39,169 nucleotides of DNA from NCBI GenBank assembly GCA_014859275.1, contig JACUUO010000009.1:1-39169 (forward strand). The letters run 5' to 3'. Shown here piece by piece: positions 25,081 to 33,343 of the stretch; position 1 is the stretch's first letter, and every line of letters starts with the position of its first letter. The DNA comes from Actinomycetota bacterium. GTDB taxonomy: Bacteria; Actinomycetota; Aquicultoria; Aquicultorales; Aquicultoraceae. The position numbers and the translations under genes were made by a program. The notes under the pieces are model-generated. The model made no database searches. It had not been told where the DNA came from and saw only the letters and a program-made list of their open reading frames with translations.

Positions 25081-25233
25081 ATGGCGCGACCAACAAGATA
25101 CACGAGAATACCCCGGCTTGCAAAACAGTATGCAAGAGAAGGGTCAACAGACAATGGGCAGCCACAAATAATTGTTAGGATGACAGCGTATTGGCACGTC
25201 GGCACCGCGGCACCGACGAAGACCCCCTCATAA
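25081..25233 (+). CDS. Doubtful 50-codon ORF
   Basis: ATG at 25081 opens MARPTRYTRIPRLAKQYARE and ends within the repeats after 50 residues. The opening recalls DNA-binding or small terminase N termini, but the ribosome site is poor and the second half lies in repeat sequence. Probably a remnant if anything. Confidence 0.15.
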   Translation: MARPTRYTRIPRLAKQYAREGSTDNGQPQIIVRMTAYWHVGTAAPTKTPS

Positions 25234-25415
25234 ATAGGGCAACTATATCGGCGTGGCAACACTGCTAGAGCCCGCCCCATAAATAGGCAATTACATTGGC
25301 ACTATAGCACGTTGGCACTGCTAGAGCCCGCCCGATGAATCGGGCAACATTGACTGCAGCACTTTGGCACATCAAGACTGGTAACTGCAGCACTGCAGCA
25401 CTGCAACACCGGTTA
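25170..25415. repeat. Degenerate ~56-bp tandem repeats
   Basis: The 17-mer ACTGCTAGAGCCCGCCC occurs at 25261 and again at 25317. Around it, variants of ATAAATAGGGCAACTA and TTGGCAC recur about every 50-57 bases. The third unit contains the hairpin CCCGATGAATCGGG (25331-25344), and the block ends in repeated CACTGCAG words (25388-25408). No regular spacers, so not CRISPR. Confidence 0.65.
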
Positions 25416-25422
25416 ACCCTTC

Positions 25423-26574
25423 CTACGCAATCTCGACAAGCTGCTCCAGATGCCAGGGAATTCCATGCCTATGTGTAAAGAGGTAATATTTCTCAAGGCC
25501 CTCTTTAAGGGCGGATAACGACCTGCCCACTCTTATGGTCTTGTAGCCCCTGGCTAAAACGGTAATCTCACCCAGATCCGGGAGTATATATAGATTCTCA
25601 AAGGCGCGACCGGCATCGAAAGTCTTCTTTTCCCCCCCGCTTATATCGGCATGTATATTTCTTGCGGCTATCTGTCCCTGCTCCATCGCTATGTGGGCCA
25701 CCTTTGGCACGTTCTTTCTACCATAACTGCACGCATCGCCGGGGACGTAGATATTTGCATATGCTTCAGAAGATAGATCATCATTGACGGGTATAAAGCC
25801 ATCCTTAGCTGAGAACTCAAGCCCCTGGAGAAGTTCCGGCGCCTCAAGCTTCCCCACGGCACAGATTACATCCGATGGGACCTCCACATCGCCCTTTAAT
25901 ATGGCAACGCCAGGTCTTGCCGCAATCAGGTTCTTGCCAAGGTACAGATGTATACCGCGTTGTTCAAAATTTGCGGTAACCAGATCACAAGCTTCCCGCC
26001 CGAGGTGAATTAAAAGCCGGTGCTTCTCTTCAGCCAGGTTCAGCTCGAATTTGTCCCGTATCCCCTTTTCCCTCAGGTAAACATCTATCCAGCCCAGGTA
26101 TTCGGCGCCCGGCCCAGGTCTCTCGCCCTCTATGGCTACGGTGATTGATCCGCCATCCATCTTGCCTATAATTCGGGTAAGCTTGAGCACATCAGGAAAA
26201 TCGCATGGAAAGAGAATATTCTCGTTTCCCTTGATATGACCACTTTTCGATCTCCAGCCAGCAGCAATTACCAGGTAATCATATTTCAGCTCATTGCCAC
26301 TTGCCAAGCTCACCGCATTATTTTCCGCATCTACTACGACCGCTTCATCATGATAGAAATTAATGCCTAGCTTATTGAGGACCGGGCCGATTTTGATTGA
26401 TATATCTTCCAGCTCCCTGCGTCTTGGCGGAAGCCAGATTAGGCTGGGGGTATATACCATTGAATCGCTCTTATCGATAACCGATATATTCATATCGCCT
26501 GCGTCCATCCTTCTTAGCCAAAGAGCCGTCTCCATGCCAGCGAAACCGCACCCTAAAACAACCACATTTTTCAC
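25423..26574 (-). CDS. SQR/NDH-2-like FAD-dependent oxidoreductase
   Basis: The 383-residue flavoprotein starts with the FAD motif VVVLGCGFAGMETALWL and has a second dinucleotide segment, the KYDYLVIAAGW motif, and the C-terminal FAD-binding NIYVPGDACSYG. This matches the sulfide:quinone oxidoreductase / type II NADH dehydrogenase superfamily. No redox-active cysteine pair typical of SQR is evident besides the Cys in the FAD motif, so NDH-2 or another quinone reductase is equally possible. I chose GTG 26574 because AAGGGAGA lies 7 bases before it; GTG 26592 is the alternative. It is divergent from the rhodanese gene, and the two may share control. Confidence 0.75.
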   Translation of the reverse strand: MKNVVVLGCGFAGMETALWLRRMDAGDMNISVIDKSDSMVYTPSLIWLPPRRRELEDISIKIGPVLNKLGINFYHDEAVVVDAENNAVSLASGNELKYDYLVIAAGWRSKSGHIKGNENILFPCDFPDVLKLTRIIGKMDGGSITVAIEGERPGPGAEYLGWIDVYLREKGIRDKFELNLAEEKHRLLIHLGREACDLVTANFEQRGIHLYLGKNLIAARPGVAILKGDVEVPSDVICAVGKLEAPELLQGLEFSAKDGFIPVNDDLSSEAYANIYVPGDACSYGRKNVPKVAHIAMEQGQIAARNIHADISGGEKKTFDAGRAFENLYILPDLGEITVLARGYKTIRVGRSLSALKEGLEKYYLFTHRHGIPWHLEQLVEIA

Positions 26575-26631
26575 AATTAAATCTCCCTTCACTTACATAA
26601 GCGCGGATTTGTTAGATATATTACCCAATTG

Positions 26632-26655
26632 GATAAACTGTCCCTAATCAGTTTA
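26632..26655. promoter_or_regulatory. Inverted repeat, possible operator
   Basis: ATAAACTG and CAGTTTAT form a perfect 8-base inverted repeat with 8 bases between, in the divergent gap between the flavoprotein and rhodanese genes. It overlaps AT-rich promoter-like sequence (TATATTAT). A dimeric regulator site is plausible. Nothing else coding is seen in 26593-26820. Confidence 0.35.
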
Positions 26656-26820
26656 TATTATCAAGCTGAATTTTTTGGACCTATTGCCTTTGCCGGTAAG
26701 CATTCCATGCTTCAGGTAGGAGGAATTTGGGATTGAGAGCGGTTAACAAAGAAAGACCCGTATTACCGTCTTTATTAAAAGCTGGCAGCTGATCGCTGTT
26801 TCAAACATTAAGGAGAACTT

Positions 26821-27231
26821 ATGGCACATGAACATAAACGTCACAGATATAAGCGACCCAGGCGCGGGCATCTAATTAGTTACGAGGAGCTTCTATTCGA
26901 GCCAGAAAGGATCACCAAAGAAGACCTAAAAAAGATGATCGACGAAGGCAAAAATCCCTTGATTCTTGATGTCAGGGGCGCCCAGGACTACATGGAGAGC
27001 GAAATTAAAATCAAGGGATCAGTAAGAATTCCGCCGGCTCAAATCCATGACCTAATCGATAAATTGCCTAAGGATAGACCGGTTATCACCTACTGAGACT
27101 GACCACATGAAGAAACAAGCGCCTGGGTGGCGCTTATGTTAAAGGGCCATGGGTTCACTAAAGTGTGGCCACTGAAGGGTGGGACTGCCGAATGGGTTGA
27201 AGCAGATTATCCTGTCGAACCTAAGGACTAG
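26821..27231 (+). CDS. Single-domain rhodanese, predicted selenoprotein with U-x-U loop
   Basis: ATG 26821 follows AAGGAGAACTT. The frame to TAG 27229-27231 has 136 residues and just two interruptions, TGA at 27094-27096 and TGA at 27100-27102. Before them is a rhodanese N-terminal half (NPLILDVRGAQDYMESEI, KDRPVITY); after them, in the same frame, PHEETSAWVALMLKGHGF, KVWPLKGGTAEW and YPVEPKD. The interrupted loop reads ITY-U-D-U-PHEETSA, where related rhodaneses have Y-C-x-C-PxE. Both cysteines are thus replaced by predicted Sec92 and Sec94. Rhodaneses move sulfane sulfur, or act in selenium or redox chemistry, through the loop thiol. A hairpin of bacterial SECIS type follows at once. It lies upstream of, and in line with, the lpd-pdh operon. 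Confidence 0.85.
27117..27135 (+). promoter_or_regulatory. Bacterial SECIS-like hairpin in rhodanese gene
   Basis: AAGCGCC (27117-27123) pairs perfectly with GGCGCTT (27129-27135) around the loop TGGGT. The loop begins 22 bases after the second TGA and 28 after the first, within the 16-37 base spacing of bacterial SECIS elements. A G is among the first two loop bases, as the SelB consensus requires. Confidence 0.7.
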
Positions 27232-27344
27232 CTCGATATATGGCTGTTCTGATGAGATTAGCGGCCATCCCCAACGGGTATATTAGGAATCAACTTTGGC
27301 TGGTGATAAAGCACGCGAGCGCATAATAGTTTGGAGGTTGAGAG

Positions 27345-28739
27345 TTGAGTGAAGTTAGCTATGATATCGCAGTAATTGGCGGTGGTCCCGGCGGCTATGC
27401 CGCTGCGCTGCGAGCCGCCCAACTAAACCTTAAGGTGGCCATCATTGAAAAAGATAAGGTCGGTGGGACATGCCTTCACCATGGATGCATCCCGACTACC
27501 AGCCTCTTACAGTATGCAAGCGTGCTCGACAATATCAACCGGTCGGACAAATTCGGAATCAAGGTTGAGGGCGTCTCATACGACTGGCAAAGTGTCCAGA
27601 AGGCTAAAAATGTGGCCGTAAATCGCCTTTTCATGGGCTTAAAAACGCTTCTAAAACACCGCGGAGTGGAGACAATCAATGGGTCAGCAAGGTTTGGGGA
27701 ACCTGGCCTGGTATCAGTTGATGGCGAGACGGATATCCGTACCGTAAGGGCGACAAACATTATTATCGCCACCGGCTCCTCACCCCAGACTATCCCAAAC
27801 CTTCAAGCTAACAGCAACCTCACTATGGACACCAACCAGGCCCTTGAAATAGATAAGGTACCCAATTCCATTTCAATAATCGGCGGTGGTGTATATGGCG
27901 TTGAGTTCGCTTCATTGTTCAGGTCTTTCGGATCCGAGGTATCAATTATCGAGGTTGCGCCCAGACTCCTGCCCCGCGACGATATAGATATATCGAAGCA
28001 TCTGGAGAGAGCACTCGCTAAACGAGGTATTAAAATACATACGGGGACGAAGCTTGAAGGGGTGCGGAGGATAGATAGAGGTATCGAGATTGAGATCTCA
28101 AAGGGCGATGAGCGCAAAACCATCGTCTCCGATAAGCTACTGGCAACCGTCGGTAGAACCGCAAATATGGCCGATATCGATATCGAATCGCTCGGCATAG
28201 AGACTAGGGATGGGTTCATAAAGGCTGGTCCCGGCATGAGAACGACGGCCGATAGCATATACGCTGTTGGAGACGTTACTTATAACCCACAATATGCCAA
28301 TTTTGCCTTCTCGGAAGGGATTCACGCTGCAGAAACAATCGCGGGCCTCAATCCTCCCGAGCTTAACTTAAAGCAGATACCTATTTACACCTTCGGTTAC
28401 CCTGAGGTAGCAAGGGTGGGCTATACAGAGGATGAAGCAAGGCAAGCCGGTTTCGATATCGAAATCGTCGGTCTTCCCTTCCAGGTGATACCGAGATCTG
28501 CGATTAATAAAGAAGATATTGGGTTTGCAAAGACGATTGCCGTTAAGGGTGGACCCATCATCGGCATTCACCTTATCGGGCCTGATGTAGTTGATTTGAT
28601 TCCTGAGGCAATGCTGATAACAAACTGGGAGGCCACGGCACAGGATATGGCGCAATTCCTCCACCCACACCCGACTTTTACGGAAGCGATTGGGGAAGCG
28701 GCGCTAAAGTTAGCTGGAAAACCACTTCATGCCCTATAA
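27345..28739 (+). CDS. lpdA: Dihydrolipoamide dehydrogenase (E3)
   Basis: The 464-residue flavoprotein has the FAD motif VIGGGPGGYAAALRA, the redox disulfide GGTCLHHGC (Cys43, Cys48), an NAD motif IIGGGVYGVEFAS, the second FAD motif IYAVGDV, and the C-terminal HPHPTFTEAIGEA with the catalytic His-Glu pair. It reoxidises lipoyl-E2 with NAD+. After the disulfide the sequence is IPTTSLL; most E3 proteins have IPSKALL. Start TTG 27345 follows GGAGG. It is the first gene of the 2-oxoacid dehydrogenase operon, 113 bases after the rhodanese gene; that gap shows no clear promoter. Confidence 0.95.
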   Translation: MSEVSYDIAVIGGGPGGYAAALRAAQLNLKVAIIEKDKVGGTCLHHGCIPTTSLLQYASVLDNINRSDKFGIKVEGVSYDWQSVQKAKNVAVNRLFMGLKTLLKHRGVETINGSARFGEPGLVSVDGETDIRTVRATNIIIATGSSPQTIPNLQANSNLTMDTNQALEIDKVPNSISIIGGGVYGVEFASLFRSFGSEVSIIEVAPRLLPRDDIDISKHLERALAKRGIKIHTGTKLEGVRRIDRGIEIEISKGDERKTIVSDKLLATVGRTANMADIDIESLGIETRDGFIKAGPGMRTTADSIYAVGDVTYNPQYANFAFSEGIHAAETIAGLNPPELNLKQIPIYTFGYPEVARVGYTEDEARQAGFDIEIVGLPFQVIPRSAINKEDIGFAKTIAVKGGPIIGIHLIGPDVVDLIPEAMLITNWEATAQDMAQFLHPHPTFTEAIGEAALKLAGKPLHAL

Positions 28740-28775
28740 AAATGACTATCTGGCTACTTTACAGGAGGTGAGGAT

Positions 28776-29753
28776 GTGGAAGTTAAATCATTAGAGCTGA
28801 ACACGCAGCAGCTGATGGAGATATACTACTTTATGAGGCTTGGGCGAGCTATTGAAGAGCGCCTCGAGCTCTTATATAAAGGTGGGAGATTGCCCGGAGC
28901 AATATACTTGGGGCGTGGCCAGGAAGCAATCGAAGTGGGCGCATCCTATGCGCTCGAACCGGGAGATATGCTCGCTCCCACCCACCGGGATATGATGTCC
29001 CAGCTCCCAAGAGGCATAACGGCAAAGGAGATTTTCACCCAACACTACGCAAGGACAAATAGCCTAACGCGCGGCAAAGGAGAGGATAATTACCAGGGGG
29101 ATTTAAAGCGAGGAACCTTTGCAACCGTTAGTATGCTCCCAGACTTTTATCCAGTTGCAGCTGGCGCCGCACTCGCCTTTAAGATCCGCAACGAGAAAAG
29201 GGTTGCGATGACCTATTGCGGCGAAGGCGCGACGTCCGTAGGGGACTGGCATGAATCCATAAATGTCGCTTCGGTCTTAAATCTTCCGGTGGTCTTCATA
29301 GTCATCAACAACGGATACGCCTACTCCACCCCGGTATATAAGGAGATGAAGGTGGCAAACGTTGCCGACAGGGCATGCGCATATGCAATACCCGGTGCTG
29401 TAGTTGATGGCAATGACGTTATCGAGTGCTACCGGGAGACTAAAAAAGCGGTCGATAGAGCTCGAGATGGGGGCGGTCCCACCCTTATCGAAGCGAAAAC
29501 AATGCGGATGCGCGGCCATGCCGGTCACGACCCGGCCAAATATATGGCAACGGAAATAATCGATCTCTGGACACGGAGGGATCCGATAGTACGTTTCGAA
29601 AATTACCTGATTGAGCGCGGCCTGTTAACTGACGAATCTAAAAGAGAAATTATCAACCGGATAAACGCTGAGGTTGAAGATGCTGTTCGTTTTGCTGAAG
29701 AGAGCCCTTATCCAGAGGGGAAGGAGGCCATTGAAGATGTCTACCGCGGGTAA
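28776..29753 (+). CDS. pdhA: 2-oxoacid (pyruvate-type) dehydrogenase E1 alpha
   Basis: The 325-residue protein carries the thiamine diphosphate motif as CGEGATSVGDWHES through VFIVINNGYAYSTP, with the closing NN pair, and the phosphorylation-loop region RMRGHAGHDP. GRAIEERLELLYKGGRLPG is the usual N terminus. It decarboxylates the 2-oxo acid and works as an alpha2beta2 tetramer with the next gene. Pyruvate, acetoin or branched-chain acids are all possible substrates; motifs do not separate them. Start GTG 28776 follows AGGAGGTGAGG. The end overlaps the next gene by 17 bases. Confidence 0.92.
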   Translation: MEVKSLELNTQQLMEIYYFMRLGRAIEERLELLYKGGRLPGAIYLGRGQEAIEVGASYALEPGDMLAPTHRDMMSQLPRGITAKEIFTQHYARTNSLTRGKGEDNYQGDLKRGTFATVSMLPDFYPVAAGAALAFKIRNEKRVAMTYCGEGATSVGDWHESINVASVLNLPVVFIVINNGYAYSTPVYKEMKVANVADRACAYAIPGAVVDGNDVIECYRETKKAVDRARDGGGPTLIEAKTMRMRGHAGHDPAKYMATEIIDLWTRRDPIVRFENYLIERGLLTDESKREIINRINAEVEDAVRFAEESPYPEGKEAIEDVYRG

Positions 29754-30729
29754 TCAGAAAGGGACCAGCTACATTGACGCGATATCCCAAGCACTCTGGG
29801 AGGAGATGGAACGAGACCCGAGCATCTTTATAATGGGCGAGGATATTGGAATCTATGGTGGGGCTTTTAAGGTAACCGAGGGGTTTATTGATCACTTCGG
29901 CCCAGAGAGAGTAATCGATATGCCAATTGCAGAAGAAGCTTTTATAGGGATGGGAGTCGGGGCCGCGCTTATGGGAATGCGCCCAATAGTCGAAGTCCAA
30001 TACGCCGATTTTATATCGTGCGGCTGGGACCAGATTGTAAACGTCGCGGCAAAGATGCACTACCGGACCCGAGATGCTGTCCCAATGGTCATCAGGGGTC
30101 CTTCCGGAGCTGGCTTAAGGGCAGGACCATTCCATAGCCAGAGCCCGGAAGGCTGGTTTGCGCACGTTCCAGGCCTAAAGGTCATCGTCCCCGGCACCCC
30201 TTATGATGCCAAAGGGCTCCTAAAGGCCGCTATAAGGGATGATAACCCCGTCATTTACTTCGAGCACAAATACCTTTATCGCAGGTTGAAAGAGGTTCTC
30301 CCAACCGGGGATTATACAGTGCCTATCAGTAAGGCCGATGTGCAAAGAGAGGGAGATGACGTAACTATCGTCACCTATGGAGCGATGTTACAGACCGCTT
30401 TGGAGGCCGCCAGGAGAGCCCAAGAAAAGGGCATCTCGGTTGAGGTAGTTGATCTTAGAACAATATTCCCTCTGGATAAAGACACAATTCTAAACTCAGT
30501 CGCTAAGACAAGCAAGGCGATCATGCTTTATGAAGATACAAGAACGCTTGGAATAGGTGCGGAGATCTCGGCCATCATCGCCGAGGAGGGGTTCGAGAAT
30601 CTAGATGGGCCGATCATCAGGGTCTCGTCCCCCGATGCGCCAATACCTTACAGCCCACCGCTTGAGGATTTCTTCCTCCCGCAGGTGGACGATGTTCTTG
30701 CAGCTATAGACAAGTTATCCGCTTATTAA
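29737..30729 (+). CDS. pdhB: 2-oxoacid (pyruvate-type) dehydrogenase E1 beta
   Basis: From ATG 29737, with AAGGAGG 9 bases upstream, the protein is 330 residues, the normal E1 beta length. It has IFIMGEDIGIYGGAFKVT, containing the glutamate that activates thiamine, VIDMPIAEEAFIGMGVGAA, and the C-terminal transketolase fold with VSSPDAPIPYSPPLE. A TTG at 29674 would add 21 residues inside the E1 alpha gene and is rejected. It is the partner of E1 alpha in the same operon. Confidence 0.94.
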   Translation: MSTAGNQKGTSYIDAISQALWEEMERDPSIFIMGEDIGIYGGAFKVTEGFIDHFGPERVIDMPIAEEAFIGMGVGAALMGMRPIVEVQYADFISCGWDQIVNVAAKMHYRTRDAVPMVIRGPSGAGLRAGPFHSQSPEGWFAHVPGLKVIVPGTPYDAKGLLKAAIRDDNPVIYFEHKYLYRRLKEVLPTGDYTVPISKADVQREGDDVTIVTYGAMLQTALEAARRAQEKGISVEVVDLRTIFPLDKDTILNSVAKTSKAIMLYEDTRTLGIGAEISAIIAEEGFENLDGPIIRVSSPDAPIPYSPPLEDFFLPQVDDVLAAIDKLSAY

Positions 30730-30744
30730 ACGGGGGTGTTTAAA

Positions 30745-32205
30745 ATGACAGTTTCTTTAACAATGCCCCGGCTCGGAGAGACGGTCACCGAGGGTACCAT
30801 TATTAGGTGGCTTAAAAAAGAGGGTGAATTCGTAAACAAAGATGAAAACATCGTCGAAGTTTCAACCGCTAAAGTTGAAACGGAAATACCCTCCCCCGCC
30901 AGTGGTAAGGTGAGTAGAATAATCGTACAAGAGGATCAAACGGTCCCCGTCAATGCAGAACTCGCCCAAATAGATGAGACCGCGGTACCGGGGGTCCCAC
31001 CGGAGGAAGTAAAGCCACCGGAAAAGGTCGAGGTCCCACCGGCGCCTGTGGCTGTTCCCACACCACCTCCAGAGGTAAAGCCAGAGGAGAGACGGCCCGA
31101 AGAAGTACCTGCAGAAGTCGGCTTCGTCTCACCTATCGTGAGGAAGCTCGCACGGGAGCACAACATCGATTTATCCCAAGTCAAAGGAACTGGCACCGGC
31201 GGGAGAATAACGAGGCAGGATGTAGAGAGATATATCGAGGTACACAAACCCGAAGTTCCTAAGCCACCAATTGCTGTGGCCCCGCCGGTATCTCTTGCGC
31301 CCATGCCGGCAGCCCAGATTCCGGAGTACGAGCTTCCGGGGGCACAGGCCGTTGGGGCCGAAAGACCCGCCCCGCCGGTGCCTCCACCATTAAAGGAAGT
31401 TGCGCCTGCTCCACCGCCAGAGGTAGCGCCACCAGAAGTCAAGCCGCCAGAGGTAGCACCCGCCCCGCCGCCGGCGGTACCAGCATACCCGGGTGAGCGA
31501 ATCGTTCCAATGCCCCACCTGAGGCGCGAGATCGCCAAACATATGGTCAATAGCCGACGCATATCAGCGCACGTTACGGCCATCGTTGAGGTTGATATGT
31601 CCAACGTGGTTAAACAGAGAGAGCGGGTCAAGGAGGCATTTAAGAAGCGCGAGGGATTTTCCCTCACTTACCTGCCATTTGTTGCAAAGGCGACGATAGA
31701 TGCACTGCTCAACTTCCCGACGTTGAACGCCAGGATAGTCGATGAGCATAATATGGCGCTTCATGATTACATAAACCTCGGTATTGCCGTAGCGGTTGAA
31801 GACGGGCTGATAGTGCCTGTTGTTAAAAGTGCCGAGGGGATGAGCTTGGTAGGTCTTGCCCGCGCGATACACGACCTAGCCGAAAAGGCAAGGTCCGAGA
31901 GGCTCTCGCCGGATGATGTTACCGGCTCAACCTTTACCATTACAAACCCGGGCTCGTTCGGCTCGCTCATACAGACGCCGATAATAAATCAGCCGAATGT
32001 GGCTATTCTAAGCCTTGAGATGATACAAAGGCGACCGGTTATAATCGATGAAGCCATTGCGATCAGGCATATGGTGTTCATGCCTCTATCCTACGACCAC
32101 AGGTTAGTCGATGGAGCAGTGGCGGCACAATTTTTAAACCGGATAAAACATAACCTTGAAACGTGGGATGAAAAATTCTATCCTGATTTACAGGCATATG
32201 CATAG
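30745..32205 (+). CDS. pdhC: 2-oxoacid dehydrogenase E2 (lipoyl acyltransferase)
   Basis: The 486-residue E2 has one lipoyl domain (residues 1-78; Lys43 in STAKVETEI is the lipoylation site), a long Pro/Ala/Val linker, a peripheral-subunit-binding domain (FVSPIVRKLAREHNIDL through RITRQDVERYIE), a second Pro-rich linker, and a catalytic domain ending with YDHRLVDG (catalytic His452 and Asp456). It forms the core of the complex and transfers acyl groups to CoA. Start ATG 30745 follows GGGGGTG; a GTG at 30736 is less likely. The lipoyl group would be made by the lipB and lipA genes at 36425-38098. Confidence 0.95.
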   Translation: MTVSLTMPRLGETVTEGTIIRWLKKEGEFVNKDENIVEVSTAKVETEIPSPASGKVSRIIVQEDQTVPVNAELAQIDETAVPGVPPEEVKPPEKVEVPPAPVAVPTPPPEVKPEERRPEEVPAEVGFVSPIVRKLAREHNIDLSQVKGTGTGGRITRQDVERYIEVHKPEVPKPPIAVAPPVSLAPMPAAQIPEYELPGAQAVGAERPAPPVPPPLKEVAPAPPPEVAPPEVKPPEVAPAPPPAVPAYPGERIVPMPHLRREIAKHMVNSRRISAHVTAIVEVDMSNVVKQRERVKEAFKKREGFSLTYLPFVAKATIDALLNFPTLNARIVDEHNMALHDYINLGIAVAVEDGLIVPVVKSAEGMSLVGLARAIHDLAEKARSERLSPDDVTGSTFTITNPGSFGSLIQTPIINQPNVAILSLEMIQRRPVIIDEAIAIRHMVFMPLSYDHRLVDGAVAAQFLNRIKHNLETWDEKFYPDLQAYA

Positions 32206-32232
32206 GGGCTGCATAAGCCCCCTCATCTTTTT
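32205..32232 (+). terminator. Intrinsic terminator of the 2-oxoacid dehydrogenase operon
   Basis: GGGGCT (beginning on the last base of the E2 stop codon) pairs with AGCCCC around GCATA, followed by CTCATCTTTTT. Confidence 0.75.
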
Positions 32233-32239
32233 CAAGGAG

Positions 32240-32398
32240 CATAAGCAGGCAGCCTATTTCTTGAGTCTCCTTAGAGACACAATTTGCCACGTATTCAACG
32301 GTTGTCATGTTGTCAAGCAAGCTGTGTGGCCTAATACGACTATAATCGAGTACACCAGCCTTGGGGTCATAGATGCTTAGGATTTTCTGCTTACCGCC
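32240..32398 (-). pseudogene. C-terminal scrap of an rve-type (IS3/IS481-like) transposase
   Basis: On the minus strand one frame reads GVLDYSRIRPHSLLDNMTTV, the typical end of integrase-core transposases (YNxxRPHxxLxxMTPxE). It has no start and only about 45 residues of recognisable sequence; the rest is absent. Confidence 0.45.
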
Positions 32399-32517
32399 GA
32401 GCCTTTTACTGTCTGAATAGTTTTATCTGTTTCCATTGCCTCTCTGGCTCTTTTAACATCCTCTTTTTCAAAAACGCTAGCTTCTTGCCCTTTCATAGGT
32501 GGAGCAAAGTAATTGGG

Positions 32518-32655
32518 ATGCGGGAGATAGCTTATGGCTCGGCTTATCTTGCTTTCGACCGCTATCTCAGCTCACTTGGACCTAATGTTAAGGCTATCAT
32601 GCTTATCACAAAAAGAAAAAATGCAAGCAAGCCAAGTGAATTTGGTTCAAAAAGG
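32518..32655 (+). pseudogene. Small transposase-like remnant
   Basis: The plus-strand frame MREIAYGSAYLAFDRYLSSL, followed by NVKAIMLITKRKNASKPSEF and TGA, resembles the middle of DDE transposases (AYxxFDRYL...AIMLITRxKxN). It is isolated. On the other strand, 32379-32520 can be read as HPNYFAPPMKGQEASVFEKE plus a short helical tail, so the interpretation is uncertain. Confidence 0.3.
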
Positions 32656-32691
32656 CACTGAAATAATAGTTTACCTAGATAAAGGCCAAAG

Positions 32692-32720
32692 ACGAAACCC
32701 GTGCACTTTGGTGCACGGGG
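32692..32720 (-). terminator. Terminator of the 33328-32747 gene
   Basis: A perfect 9-bp stem (CCCGTGCAC/GTGCACGGG, loop CAAA) followed on the minus strand by TTTCGTCTTT, 27 bases after the stop. Confidence 0.7.
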
Positions 32721-32746
32721 TTATGCTGAGATGCTTCTTTTAAGTA

Positions 32747-33328
32747 TTAAATCCCACCAGGAAAAACCCCAAACTCTTCGTCGGCGATCTTCCAGCGACC
32801 GTCCTCTTTTATAAGAGAAAACTTGTAATGGGCAGTGCCCTCAGGTGTGTGTACGCTTCCATCGGACTCAATAAGCTTCGTGTATTTCGTTATGTCAGCT
32901 TCAGCTGTCGCCCTATCGCCGTCAATACTAATGGTTAGATTCTCGATCTTTCTAATGCCTCCGCCCAGTGCTCTAAAATAATCCCTATCTTGCCACGATA
33001 CTCCACCCTTATATGACTCGAGCCGCCGTTTTAAAAGCTCAGAGTCGGAACTGTACATTTCGTTGCATTTTTTAGTAATCTCATCAAATACCTTTTGCTT
33101 GATATGATCGGGTATTTTCCCTTTGGTATCTGAACAAAACGGTTCAGGTAGCGTACCTGCTGTCACGGCATAAGTTACAGACTCTTTTATTACTTTTTCA
33201 ATTTCCGCCATATTAGCTACTTTCTCAGCGCTTATAAAACCAAGCAAGCCTAAAGTCGCTATCGACAGTCCAATTATGCTTATCATAATTTTCTTTTTAA
33301 TCTCAAGCTTGGCCAACCTATTTATCAT
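32747..33328 (-). CDS. Membrane-anchored hypothetical protein, SnoaL/NTF2-like C-terminal half
   Basis: A 193-residue protein with an N-terminal signal anchor (KIMISIIGLSIATLGLLGFI) after a basic start, then an extracellular domain. The end, RATAEADITKYTKLI, AHYKFSLIKEDGRWKIADEE, is typical of NTF2/SnoaL-like ligand-binding domains. No catalytic residues are evident. ATG 33328 follows AGGAGGTTAATTCAG, and that ribosome site overlaps the stop codon of a 42-residue membrane peptide gene. The two form a small operon behind a structured leader. Function unknown; a surface stress or lipid-interaction role would be a guess. Confidence 0.6.
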   Translation of the reverse strand: MINRLAKLEIKKKIMISIIGLSIATLGLLGFISAEKVANMAEIEKVIKESVTYAVTAGTLPEPFCSDTKGKIPDHIKQKVFDEITKKCNEMYSSDSELLKRRLESYKGGVSWQDRDYFRALGGGIRKIENLTISIDGDRATAEADITKYTKLIESDGSVHTPEGTAHYKFSLIKEDGRWKIADEEFGVFPGGI

Positions 33329-33343
33329 CTGAATTAACCTCCT

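Noticed and set aside
25170-25415. CRISPR array
   Set aside because: Repeat units vary and there are no unique spacers of constant length; no cas genes nearby.
27094-27231. Rhodanese gene as a pseudogene ended by nonsense codons
   Set aside because: Only TGA codons interrupt it, both lie on catalytic-loop cysteine positions, the frame and sequence after them are fully typical, and a SECIS-like hairpin follows.
29674-29736. Longer E1 beta start at TTG 29674
   Set aside because: It lies inside E1 alpha, has no homology, and ATG 29737 has an excellent ribosome site.
30936-31667. 243-codon minus-strand ORF
   Set aside because: Mirror of the Pro/Ala-rich linkers of the E2 gene; composition (Gly/Thr-rich) is a by-product of that bias.
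32534-32743. 69-codon ORF at 32534
   Set aside because: Different frame from the transposase-like remnant and ends in a terminator hairpin; no ribosome site.
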